DNA from: an uncultured Bacteroidota bacterium
GTDB taxonomy: Bacteria; Bacteroidota; Bacteroidia; Bacteroidales; CAIWKO01
Length of the DNA: 18,681 nt
Direction of reading: 5' to 3'
Assembly (NCBI GenBank): GCA_937934705.1
Contig: CALGYY010000069.1
Span: forward strand, 1-18,681
A model generated the notes under the pieces. That model made no database searches, had not been told where the DNA came from, and saw only the letters and a list, made by a program, of their open reading frames with translations. Of the stretch, positions 6,699 to 13,418 are shown in pieces (position 1 is the stretch's first letter; the number at the start of each line of letters is the position of its first letter). A program made the position numbers and the translations under genes.

Positions 6699-7616
6699 AT
6701 GAGAATACACCGCTTTTTGTATGTAATTATGCTTTCTGTGTTTTACTGCTCTGCGGGAGCACAGAGTGTGGACGAGCTTGTTGTATCGGCTTTTTCTAAA
6801 TATGCGGCTAATGATTTTCAGGGTGCAGCGGATGATTACACCCGTGTGATTACTTTGGCGCCTGAATACACCGACGCTTATTTCAATCGGGCCATTTGCT
6901 ATGAGAAGCTGGAAAAGTTCAAAGAAGCCTTGCTGGATTACAACCAGGTGGTATTGTTGAATCCCTCTGACAAGAATGTGCTCATCAACCGTTCGGCCTT
7001 GCTTGAAAGTATGGGGAAATTTGAATTGGCGCTTTCTGACCTGAACAAAGCCCTTGAGATGGATCCTGTCTTTGCAGCCGCGTATTACCGCAGGGCTGCA
7101 CTCTATGAGAAAATGAATATGGATGAGGAAGCCGTGATTGATTTTCTGAAGTTTTTGGAGTTCTACCCGGGTAATACCGCCGCCTTGTACTATTTGGGGA
7201 ATATCTTCGATAAAAACGAGGAGTACGCCGGAGCCATCCGCTATTATACCATGGCCATCAGCACCGACCCTTCTTATGTCCAGGCTTACTATAACAGGGC
7301 TTATGATTATGATCTGGTCTTTAAGCAAGATTCAGCGATCATGGATTACACCAGGGTTATTGAACTTGATCCCACCTATGTGGATGCCTGGTTCAACCGC
7401 GGCTATATTTATGACGAAATGAATGAATACGAGAAGGCCATCGCGGATTATTCCCGGGCCGTCCAACTCAACCCGGAAGCGGCTGACTCGTATTACAACC
7501 GTGGGCTTGCCAGGATCAGCGCTGGATATAAAAAACTGGGCTGTGATGATATCCTTAAAGCTGCTCAGCTGGGCGATAAAATCTCCAAAAAGTTTTACAA
7601 GATCAACTGCAGATAA
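6699..7616 (+). CDS. Exported TPR-repeat protein, first gene of the cyd operon
   Basis: The 305-residue product starts with a signal peptide (MRIHRFLYVIMLSVFYCSAG, cleavage near GAQ) and then consists almost wholly of about eight tetratricopeptide units of 34 residues, with the usual A-Y-NRA/G, Y-KAI-DY and L-P signatures (for example YFNRAICYEKLEKFKEALLD and WFNRGYIYDEMNEYEKAIAD). TPR stacks bind other proteins; no catalytic domain is seen. The frame is open back to an ATG at 6621, but that start would destroy the signal peptide and include the promoter, so 6699 is preferred. It ends 3 bp before the DUF4492 gene and so probably shares a transcript with cydAB. It may act in the periplasm in assembly or stress protection; that role is inferred from position only. 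A Cys at residue 18 might also suggest a lipoprotein, but the context FYCSAG is a poor lipobox. Confidence 0.88.
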   Translation: MRIHRFLYVIMLSVFYCSAGAQSVDELVVSAFSKYAANDFQGAADDYTRVITLAPEYTDAYFNRAICYEKLEKFKEALLDYNQVVLLNPSDKNVLINRSALLESMGKFELALSDLNKALEMDPVFAAAYYRRAALYEKMNMDEEAVIDFLKFLEFYPGNTAALYYLGNIFDKNEEYAGAIRYYTMAISTDPSYVQAYYNRAYDYDLVFKQDSAIMDYTRVIELDPTYVDAWFNRGYIYDEMNEYEKAIADYSRAVQLNPEAADSYYNRGLARISAGYKKLGCDDILKAAQLGDKISKKFYKINCR

Positions 7617-7619
7617 AAT

Positions 7620-7844
7620 ATGAAAGCGGTCGGCAGGGCATTCCGTAATGTGTTTTACTTTTATTATGATGGCTTCCGGAGCATGACCATCGGTAAAAAG
7701 CTTTGGATGATCATCCTGATCAAACTGTTCATCATGTTTTTTGTGCTCCGGCTTTTCTTTTTCCCTGATTTCCTCGGCAGTCGCTTTGATACCGACGAGG
7801 AGAAGAGCGAGTATGTACTGGATCAACTAACCAAAACCCAATAA
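7620..7844 (+). CDS. DUF4492 small membrane protein
   Basis: This 74-residue protein has an amphipathic N-terminal part (RNVFYFYYDGFRSMTIGKKL), one membrane helix at about residues 29-48 (WMIILIKLFIMFFVLRLFFF), the PDFL motif and a charged tail. I recognise it as the DUF4492 family, found in Bacteroidetes and some other groups directly before cydA. It begins 3 bp after the TPR gene and ends 1 bp before the cydA ATG, so translation is likely coupled. Its biochemical role is not known to me; the constant pairing suggests an assembly factor or accessory subunit of the bd oxidase. Confidence 0.88.
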   Translation: MKAVGRAFRNVFYFYYDGFRSMTIGKKLWMIILIKLFIMFFVLRLFFFPDFLGSRFDTDEEKSEYVLDQLTKTQ

Positions 7845-7845
7845 T

Positions 7846-9390
7846 ATGCTGCTTGAGATTGATGCTTCCCTGGTGGACTGGTCGCGGGCGCAGTTTGCGC
7901 TGACGGCCATGTACCACTGGCTGTTCGTCCCGATAACACTGGGACTGAGCTTCATCATCGCCATGATGGAGACCATTTACGTGAAAACAGGCAACGAAGA
8001 GTGGAAAAGGATCACCAAATTCTGGATGAAGCTCTTCGGGATCAACTTCGCGATAGGTGTGGCTACAGGACTGATCATGGAGTTTGAATTCGGCACCAAC
8101 TGGTCCAATTATTCATGGTATGTCGGGGATATCTTCGGCGCCCCCCTGGCCATAGAAGGGATATTTGCCTTTTTCCTTGAATCTACATTTATTGCAATTA
8201 TGTATTTCGGATGGGAAAAAGTCAGCAAAAAATTTCACCTGCTTTCCACCTGGCTCGTGGCCTTCGGTGCCAGTCTGTCGGCACTGTGGATACTGGTCGC
8301 AAACGCATGGATGCAGTACCCGGTGGGCATGGAATTCAACCCGGATACAGGCAGAAGTGAAATGGTCGATTTCTGGAGTGTCCTGCTATCGCCGGTTGCA
8401 GTGAACAAGTTTCTCCACACTGTATCCAGCGGATATCTTACGGGAGCCCTTTTTGTAATAGCTGTTTCCTCTTATTATCTGCTGAAAAAGCGGGATATCC
8501 TCCTGGCCAAACGCAGCATGGTCGTGGCTTCGGTCTTTGGCATCATTGCAGCACTTTTCCTGGCCTTTACGGGTGACGGATCTGCCTACCAGGTGGCGCA
8601 AAAGCAACCCGCCAAGCTTGCCGCCATGGAGGGTTTGTACTCGGGGACAAAGAATGCGGGACTTACAGCCATAGGCGTTCTGAAACCCGGAGCCGGGAGC
8701 GGCCGCATAGAAGATGATTATTATTTTAAATGGGACATCCCCGATATGCTCTCCCTGTTGGGTTATCGCGATGCCAATGCCTATGTTCCGGGGGTTAATG
8801 ATATAATCTACGGAAATCCGGAGCAGAAGATCCTTCCGGCAGAAAATAAAATGATGCTGGGAAAAATTGCCATCATGTCGCTCGACCAGTACCGTGAGGC
8901 CAAAAAGGCCGGTGACCAAAAGGCTGCCGACTCCCTCAGGGAGGTGATGATGCAGAATTATCAGTATATTGGTTACGGCTACCTTGAAAAACCTCAGGAT
9001 GTGATCCCCAATGTACCTTTAACCTTCTACTCCTTCCGCATCATGGTCATGCTGGGCGCCTGGTTCATTCTCCTCTTTGCAATACTCCTCTGGTTCCTGA
9101 TCCGGGACAGGCTGGATAATAAAAAGCTGGTGCTGAAGCTTGCCGTGCTCACCTTTCCGCTGGCCTTTATCGCTTCATGGGCGGGCTGGATCGTTGCCGA
9201 GGTCGGCCGCCAGCCCTGGGCGATTCAGGACCTGCTGCCGGTGTCTGTAGCTACTTCCCAAATATCAAGCGGCGCGGTAATGACCACCTTTATCCTGTTT
9301 GCGGTACTGTTTACCGCACTGCTCATCGCCGAAATTAAAATCATGTGGACCGCTATTAAACAAGGACCGAAAGGAGGGAACCATGTTTGA
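7846..9390 (+). CDS. cydA: Cytochrome bd ubiquinol/menaquinol oxidase subunit I
   Basis: CydA is the haem-bearing subunit of the cytochrome bd oxidase, which oxidises quinol at the outer face of the cytoplasmic membrane and reduces oxygen to water with very high affinity. The 514-residue product has the expected haem ligands: His24 (AMYHWLF, high-spin haem), His191 (NKFLHTVSSGY) and Met400 (SFRIMVMLG), both for haem b558. Acidic residues of the proton path are in LAIEGIFAFFLES (Glu104, Glu112). The quinol loop starts at GDGSAYQVAQKQPAKLAAMEG (about 243-263), and GRQPWAI (454-460) is the family signature. A stretch at about 285-390 is longer and less conserved. The start codon is 1 bp after the DUF4492 stop; its end overlaps cydB. 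The complex is intact as judged from sequence, giving this probably anaerobic-leaning cell a way to respire or detoxify low oxygen. Confidence 0.98.
   Translation: MLLEIDASLVDWSRAQFALTAMYHWLFVPITLGLSFIIAMMETIYVKTGNEEWKRITKFWMKLFGINFAIGVATGLIMEFEFGTNWSNYSWYVGDIFGAPLAIEGIFAFFLESTFIAIMYFGWEKVSKKFHLLSTWLVAFGASLSALWILVANAWMQYPVGMEFNPDTGRSEMVDFWSVLLSPVAVNKFLHTVSSGYLTGALFVIAVSSYYLLKKRDILLAKRSMVVASVFGIIAALFLAFTGDGSAYQVAQKQPAKLAAMEGLYSGTKNAGLTAIGVLKPGAGSGRIEDDYYFKWDIPDMLSLLGYRDANAYVPGVNDIIYGNPEQKILPAENKMMLGKIAIMSLDQYREAKKAGDQKAADSLREVMMQNYQYIGYGYLEKPQDVIPNVPLTFYSFRIMVMLGAWFILLFAILLWFLIRDRLDNKKLVLKLAVLTFPLAFIASWAGWIVAEVGRQPWAIQDLLPVSVATSQISSGAVMTTFILFAVLFTALLIAEIKIMWTAIKQGPKGGNHV
9371..9378 (+). promoter_or_regulatory. 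Strong Shine-Dalgarno site of cydB
   Basis: AAGGAGGG lies 4 bp before the ATG at 9383 and inside the cydA reading frame. Such a full match to the anti-Shine-Dalgarno sequence is uncommon in Bacteroidetes genes and is not seen before the other genes here. It fixes the cydB start and probably supports coupled, near-equal synthesis of CydA and CydB. Confidence 0.75.
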
Positions 9391-10513
9391 GACCTTATCA
9401 CATCCCGCATTGCAGCAATACTGGTGGGTCATCGTTTCACTGCTGGCCGCACTGCTGGTCTTCCTGATGTTTGTACAGGGAGGACAAACCTTATTTAATG
9501 TGATCGGCCGAAACGAGGAGGAAAAATCCATGCTCGTGAATGCTGTGGGCAGAAAATGGAAGCTCACCTTCACCACCCTGGTGGTTTTCGGCGGGGCCAT
9601 GTTTGCCGCCTTTCCCAAATTTTATTCGGTGAGCTTCGGCGGGGCTTACTGGGTGTGGATCGCCATCCTGTTCTGCTTCACCATACAAGCCATTTCTTAT
9701 GAGTACCGAAGGATGAAAGGCAACGTCTGGGGCCCGCGTACTTACGAAGCATTTCTGTATATTAACGGCAGCCTGGGAATTTTTCTCATCGGCACCGCAG
9801 TGGGTACTTTTTTTACCGGATCAGATTTTTATCTCGACGAAAGTAACCGCACCTTCTGGCAATCCTCCCTCAGGGGACTTGAAGCCGTATTCAATGTGCA
9901 GAACATTCTGCTGGGGTTTACAGTCTTTTTCCTCGCACGCATACTCGGAAGTATGTACTTCATGAACAGTATAAGTGATGATAACATAAAGGAACGCTCC
10001 GTAAAAATGGTGCGGTTTAACGCCATTCCCTTCCTGGCCGTTTTCGTCGCCTTTGTGGTCATGTTGCTCGTTGCGGATGGCTTCGCAGTGGATCCGGTCA
10101 CCCGGGCCGTCAGCCTTGAGCCCATGAAGTACCTGCACAATTTCCTGGAAATGCCCGTGGTACTTATCCTTTTTCTCTTGGGTGTTCTGACTGTAATCGG
10201 GGGAATTTATCTGGCCTGGTTCCGCAAAAACCGCAAGGCGATCTGGATCGCCGGACCTGGAACTGTCCTGACCGTTCTTTCACTCTTTCTGGTCGCCGGA
10301 TTCAACGATACTTCCTTTTATCCCTCCACCTTTGATATGCAAAGCTCACTGACGATAGAAAATGCCTCTTCCAGTCAATACACCCTGACCGTGATGTCAT
10401 ACGTTTCCCTCTTTGTGCCGGTGGTGCTGGCCTATATCTGGTGGGCTTGGAGAGCTATCGATAAAAAGAAGATTGACAAGCAGGAAATGAAAGAAAGTGA
10501 TCACGCCTATTAG
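9383..10513 (+). CDS. cydB: Cytochrome bd oxidase subunit II
   Basis: CydB pairs with CydA in the bd oxidase, giving structure and helping haem insertion. The 376 residues match the E. coli protein closely in length and are dominated by about eight to nine membrane helices. Recognisable parts are the N-terminal WWVIVSLLAALLVFLMFVQG, the GGQTLFNVIGR loop, EYRRMKGNVWGPRTYE, and near the end the NASSSQYTLTVMSY block, which is conserved in the family. I use the ATG at 9383, right after a full Shine-Dalgarno sequence, not the open frame back to 9299, which would add a polar Cys-rich leader. It overlaps the cydA stop by 8 bp. The 66 bp after it lead to a short frame described next. Confidence 0.97.
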   Translation: MFETLSHPALQQYWWVIVSLLAALLVFLMFVQGGQTLFNVIGRNEEEKSMLVNAVGRKWKLTFTTLVVFGGAMFAAFPKFYSVSFGGAYWVWIAILFCFTIQAISYEYRRMKGNVWGPRTYEAFLYINGSLGIFLIGTAVGTFFTGSDFYLDESNRTFWQSSLRGLEAVFNVQNILLGFTVFFLARILGSMYFMNSISDDNIKERSVKMVRFNAIPFLAVFVAFVVMLLVADGFAVDPVTRAVSLEPMKYLHNFLEMPVVLILFLLGVLTVIGGIYLAWFRKNRKAIWIAGPGTVLTVLSLFLVAGFNDTSFYPSTFDMQSSLTIENASSSQYTLTVMSYVSLFVPVVLAYIWWAWRAIDKKKIDKQEMKESDHAY

Positions 10514-10579
10514 CTGAGGCAGGAAGTTCATCAAGCGAACCCTGAAATATAAAGAATTGAAAACGAAATAAAGTAAGAT

Positions 10580-10711
10580 ATGTACGATTCCATGTTATCA
10601 TCCATTATCTGGTACGCGAGCTGGCCCGTGCTGATCATCGTCAGTTACCAGCTGGTCAGGATCGGATTGCGCATTTTCGAAAAACGGAATGCAAAAAGCC
10701 GTGAGGCCTGA
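10580..10711 (+). CDS. Short single-helix membrane protein, candidate CydX-like subunit
   Basis: An ATG frame of 43 codons follows cydB by 66 bp. The product begins MYDSMLSSIIWYASWPVLII, continues with VSYQLVRIGLRIF and ends in a basic, charged tail (EKRNAKSREA). One membrane helix covers about residues 8-30. The WYASW motif resembles the WYFAW at the very start of E. coli CydX, the 37-residue third subunit of bd oxidase encoded directly after cydB. Position, size, topology and motif all agree, but homology over so short a sequence cannot be shown by eye. It is followed after 20 bp by the Rrf2 gene. Alternatively it is an unrelated small membrane protein; non-coding chance is less likely given the clear helix and positive C-terminal flank. 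Confidence 0.65.
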   Translation: MYDSMLSSIIWYASWPVLIIVSYQLVRIGLRIFEKRNAKSREA

Positions 10712-10731
10712 ACACCAAATTGAAGTGAATT

Positions 10732-11130
10732 ATGTCAAAAATTATAACATTGTCGGAGGCCTCTTCAATTGCCATACATGCTATGGTGTTGATTGCCAGG
10801 TCGGAAACAAATATGAACGTCAACAAGATCGCAGAGCTGACCGGAGCCTCACGTAACCATCTGGCCAAGGTGATGCAGCGACTGGTAAAAGACAAATTCG
10901 TAAAATCGACACGCGGACCTTTGGGGGGCTTCATCCTGATCAAACCAGCCAAAGATATCACGATGCTGGATATTTACCAATCGATAGAGGGGGAGATCCT
11001 GCAGGCCAAATGTCCGCTCGACCGTCCGATCTGTCCCTTTGCGAAATGCCTGATGGGGGGGATCATCTTTGATCTTACCAAACAGTTCAGCGATTATCTC
11101 AGGGAACAGCGCTTGTCGGATTATCTTTAG
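10732..11130 (+). CDS. Rrf2-family transcriptional regulator with three cysteines
   Basis: The 132-residue product is an Rrf2-type winged-helix regulator. The DNA-binding part (about residues 5-70) contains NVNKIAELTGASRNHLAKVM and the wing TRGPLGGFILIKPA. The C-terminal part has Cys94, Cys101 and Cys106 (KCPLDRPICPFAKCLMG), the place where IscR and NsrR bind an iron-sulfur cluster. The spacing C-x6-C-x4-C differs slightly from C-x5-C-x5-C in those proteins. Glu9 could be a fourth ligand, as an acidic residue near position 8 serves in NsrR; that is inference. The gene lies 20 bp after the short membrane protein gene and likely ends the cyd operon, so a role sensing oxygen, NO or iron-sulfur status and controlling cyd is plausible. 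It is not assignable to NsrR or IscR from sequence alone. Confidence 0.9.
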   Translation: MSKIITLSEASSIAIHAMVLIARSETNMNVNKIAELTGASRNHLAKVMQRLVKDKFVKSTRGPLGGFILIKPAKDITMLDIYQSIEGEILQAKCPLDRPICPFAKCLMGGIIFDLTKQFSDYLREQRLSDYL

Positions 11131-11312
11131 TTCTAAGGATATTTGGCGGATCGTAAAAGCTACAACTTGGTCATGAGGACATTATAAGGCCGGCTGCGCC
11201 AGCGTGAAACTGCCGAATGCATGCAAATCCGTTTCCGGGGATGACAAAAAGGCGATCAGTCAATTATTTTAAGAAAAATAGTTCCAGCAGTACAGAGATG
11301 TAAATTTTTTTC

Positions 11313-11339
11313 TATCTTTGCACTCCCATTTTAGGGAGT
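11313..11339 (+). promoter_or_regulatory. rplU-rpmA promoter element and 5' stem-loop
   Basis: TATCTTTG at 11313-11320 is an exact TAnnTTTG element; no clear TTTG is seen at the -33 position. Immediately after it, ACTCCC (11322-11327) can pair with GGGAGT (11334-11339), so the transcript would start with or near a 6-bp stem-loop 23 bp before the rplU start codon. A hairpin at the 5' end may protect the mRNA or take part in feedback control. Confidence 0.6.
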
Positions 11340-11361
11340 TTTTATACATAAATTATTAGCA

Positions 11362-11724
11362 ATGTACGCAATAGTTAATATCGCAGGTCAGCAGTTCAGG
11401 GTTGAAAAAGACCAGAAACTGTTTGTACACAGGTTAGAGGGAGAAGCGGGTGCCAAAGTCACTTTTGACCAGGTATTACTGCTTGACAACAACGGTAAGG
11501 TCAGCGTGGGAGCCCCCACGGTAGATGGTGCCAAGGTCAGTGCGACCATACTGGAGCACATGAAGGGTGACAAAGTGATCGTTTTCAAGAAGAAACGCCG
11601 CAAAGGCTATCAGGTTGCCAATGGTCACCGTCAGTACATGACCAAGATTCAGATCGAGAAGATCACCACCAAGGCCGCAGCCAAGAAAGCAGCTGAGAAG
11701 ACTGAAGAAAAAAGCGAAGAATAA
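11362..11724 (+). CDS. rplU: Large ribosomal subunit protein bL21
   Basis: bL21 binds 23S rRNA in the 50S subunit. The 120-residue product carries the family blocks MYAIVNIAGQQFRVEKDQKL, DQVLLL, GAPTVDGAKVSATILEH and the C-terminal signature VFKKKRRKGYQVANGHRQ followed by MTKIQIEKI. The conserved part ends near residue 103; the remaining 17 residues are a Lys/Ala/Glu-rich tail, longer than in E. coli (103 residues) and of a kind common in Bacteroidetes. It is followed after 35 bp by rpmA, the usual partner. Confidence 0.98.
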   Translation: MYAIVNIAGQQFRVEKDQKLFVHRLEGEAGAKVTFDQVLLLDNNGKVSVGAPTVDGAKVSATILEHMKGDKVIVFKKKRRKGYQVANGHRQYMTKIQIEKITTKAAAKKAAEKTEEKSEE

Positions 11725-11759
11725 GCAGAACAATCGTTTAACAGAAAAAATAAAGCATT

Positions 11760-12032
11760 ATGGCTCATAAGAAAGGTGCCGGTAGTTCAAGTAACGGACG
11801 CGAATCCCACAGCAAGCGCCTGGGCGTTAAAATCTATGGCGGACAGTTCGCCAAAGCCGGCAGCATTATCGTGCGTCAGCGGGGTACCGTTCACTTCCCC
11901 GGAGAAAATGTAGGTATGGGAAAAGATCACACACTGTTTGCTACGGCTGACGGTCTCGTGGTTTTTACCAGAAAAAAGAGCAACCGCTCCTATGTCTCGA
12001 TTCAGACCGAGCCTGAAAACGCGGAGAATTAG
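11760..12032 (+). CDS. rpmA: Large ribosomal subunit protein bL27
   Basis: bL27 sits in the 50S subunit, its N-terminus reaching toward the peptidyl transferase centre. The 90-residue product starts MAHKKGAGSSSNGRESHSKR and continues LGVKIYGGQFAKAGSIIVRQRGT, all highly conserved. There is no cleaved N-terminal extension of the kind found in Firmicutes. A short acidic tail (EPENAEN) ends the protein. A terminator follows after about 20 bp, so rplU and rpmA form a two-gene operon. Confidence 0.98.
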   Translation: MAHKKGAGSSSNGRESHSKRLGVKIYGGQFAKAGSIIVRQRGTVHFPGENVGMGKDHTLFATADGLVVFTRKKSNRSYVSIQTEPENAEN

Positions 12033-12051
12033 TTGAATATTGTGATATGGT

Positions 12052-12087
12052 TGTCCCGTTGCGCAGGCCCGTGCAACGGGATTTTTT
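12052..12087 (+). terminator. Rho-independent terminator after rpmA
   Basis: TCCCGTTGC (12054-12062) pairs with GCAACGGGA (12073-12081), extendable inward by a G-T and a C-G pair, followed by six T (12082-12087). This GC-rich stem with a T run should end the rplU-rpmA transcript. Confidence 0.92.
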
Positions 12088-12121
12088 ATGCTCTGCGACA
12101 ACCGCCTTTGACAGATTAATT

Positions 12122-12129
12122 TAATTTTG
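12122..12129 (+). promoter_or_regulatory. Promoter element (-7 type) before serS
   Basis: TAATTTTG is an exact TAnnTTTG match 17 bp before the serS ATG and after the rpmA terminator, so it is well placed to start the serS transcript. A TTTG at 12107-12110 is only 11 bp upstream, too close for the normal spacer, so the -33 element is missing or degenerate. Confidence 0.5.
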
Positions 12130-12146
12130 CTGATAAAGCCTAGTAT

Positions 12147-13418
12147 ATGTTACAGATTCAGATCATCAGGAAAGACCCGGAAGAGGTCATCCGCTTGCTG
12201 GCCTTTAAAAAATTTGAAGCCAGGGATATCATCAGCGATATACTGCGCTGTGATGAAGACAGAAGAAAATTGCAGAAGCAGGTGGATGAACAGCTTGCTG
12301 AATCAAACCTGATCGCCCGTCAGGTCGGTGAGATGATGAAGAGCGGGCGTGCTGCCGAAGCGGCACCGCTGAAGGAAAAAAGTGCAGGGCTCAAGGCCGG
12401 GATTAAAAACCTGGAAACTGAGCTTGCCACACTGGAAGAAACCCAGTTCAGGCTCCTGGTGCAGCTTCCGAATCTTCCGCATCCGGACATTCGCCCGGGG
12501 GGCCACGCTGAGGATAATGAAATTGTGCACAGTGAGGGCAGGATGCCGGACCTGGATGATCAGGCCTTGCCACATTGGGAACTGGCTGCGAAGTATCAAC
12601 TGATCGATTTTGAATTGGGCAGCAAGATCTCCGGTGCAGGTTTTCCGGTATATAAAGGTCAGGGTGCAAGATTGCAGCGTGCCCTGGTGTCATTGTTCCT
12701 GGATGAAGCTGTAGCGGCAGGATACCTCGAGATTCAGCCCCCTTTGATGGTCAATGAAGCTTCCGCCTTTGGAACCGGCCAGTTGCCGGATAAAGATGGC
12801 CAGATGTATCACGCCACAGCGGATAATCTTTTCCTGATCCCGACGGCCGAAGTGCCCGTTACTAACCTGTATCGCGACCTGATCCTCCGGCAGGATGAGC
12901 TCCCGGTGAAAAATGCCGCCTATTCCGCCTGCTTTCGCCGGGAAGCCGGATCTTATGGCAAAGACGTCAGAGGACTGAACCGCCTTCACCAGTTCGACAA
13001 AGTGGAGATCGTACAGATCCAGCACCCGGACCGGTCCTACGAAACCCTGGAGGAAATGAGAGAACATGTGGCAGGATTGCTTCGGAAACTGGAGCTGCCC
13101 TTCCGTATATTGAAGCTTTGCGGAGGCGACATGAGCTTCACCTCAGCATGGACCTACGATTTTGAGGTTTACTCGGCAGCACAGCAGAAATGGCTGGAAG
13201 TCAGCTCGGTATCGAATTTTGAAACCTATCAGTCCAACCGGATGAAACTTCGCTTCAAGGGGGATGACGGAAAAGCCCAACTCGCTCATACACTAAATGG
13301 CAGCGCTCTGGCGTTACCCAGAATTGTAGCTGCACTGCTCGAAAATCATCAGACAGGAGAGGGAATCCGGATCCCGCCTGCTCTGCAAGCATATACCGGT
13401 TTTGAAATGATCCGATGA
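12147..13418 (+). CDS. serS: Serine-tRNA ligase (class II)
   Basis: SerRS charges tRNA-Ser with serine, using ATP, in the cytoplasm. The 423 residues are normal. The N-terminal arm (about 30-105) is a long helical hairpin that grips the tRNA variable arm. The catalytic core shows TAEVPVTNLY (233-242, serine-binding TxE), motif 2 (FRREAGSYGKDVRGLNRLHQ, 263-282, ATP-binding Arg pair) and motif 3 (TLNGSALALPRIVAALLE, about 382-399). EVSSVSNFETYQSNRM (351-366) is also typical. The gene begins after the rpmA terminator and its TGA overlaps the next ATG in ATGA, implying translational coupling with the lipoprotein gene. Confidence 0.98.
   Translation: MLQIQIIRKDPEEVIRLLAFKKFEARDIISDILRCDEDRRKLQKQVDEQLAESNLIARQVGEMMKSGRAAEAAPLKEKSAGLKAGIKNLETELATLEETQFRLLVQLPNLPHPDIRPGGHAEDNEIVHSEGRMPDLDDQALPHWELAAKYQLIDFELGSKISGAGFPVYKGQGARLQRALVSLFLDEAVAAGYLEIQPPLMVNEASAFGTGQLPDKDGQMYHATADNLFLIPTAEVPVTNLYRDLILRQDELPVKNAAYSACFRREAGSYGKDVRGLNRLHQFDKVEIVQIQHPDRSYETLEEMREHVAGLLRKLELPFRILKLCGGDMSFTSAWTYDFEVYSAAQQKWLEVSSVSNFETYQSNRMKLRFKGDDGKAQLAHTLNGSALALPRIVAALLENHQTGEGIRIPPALQAYTGFEMIR

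Noticed and set aside
6534..7328. Long minus-strand open frame opposite the exported TPR gene
   Set aside because: The plus-strand product has a signal peptide and regular TPR units; the opposite frame shows no recognisable motif and is a shadow.
9299..9382. Longer start for cydB
   Set aside because: The extra leader is polar and Cys-rich, unlike CydB, while the ATG at 9383 follows a full Shine-Dalgarno sequence and gives the family N-terminus.
11131..11312. Gene or RNA between rrf2 and rplU
   Set aside because: About 180 bp without a convincing frame, tRNA shape or strong hairpin; only a 4-bp stem near GGCTGCGCCAGC was seen.
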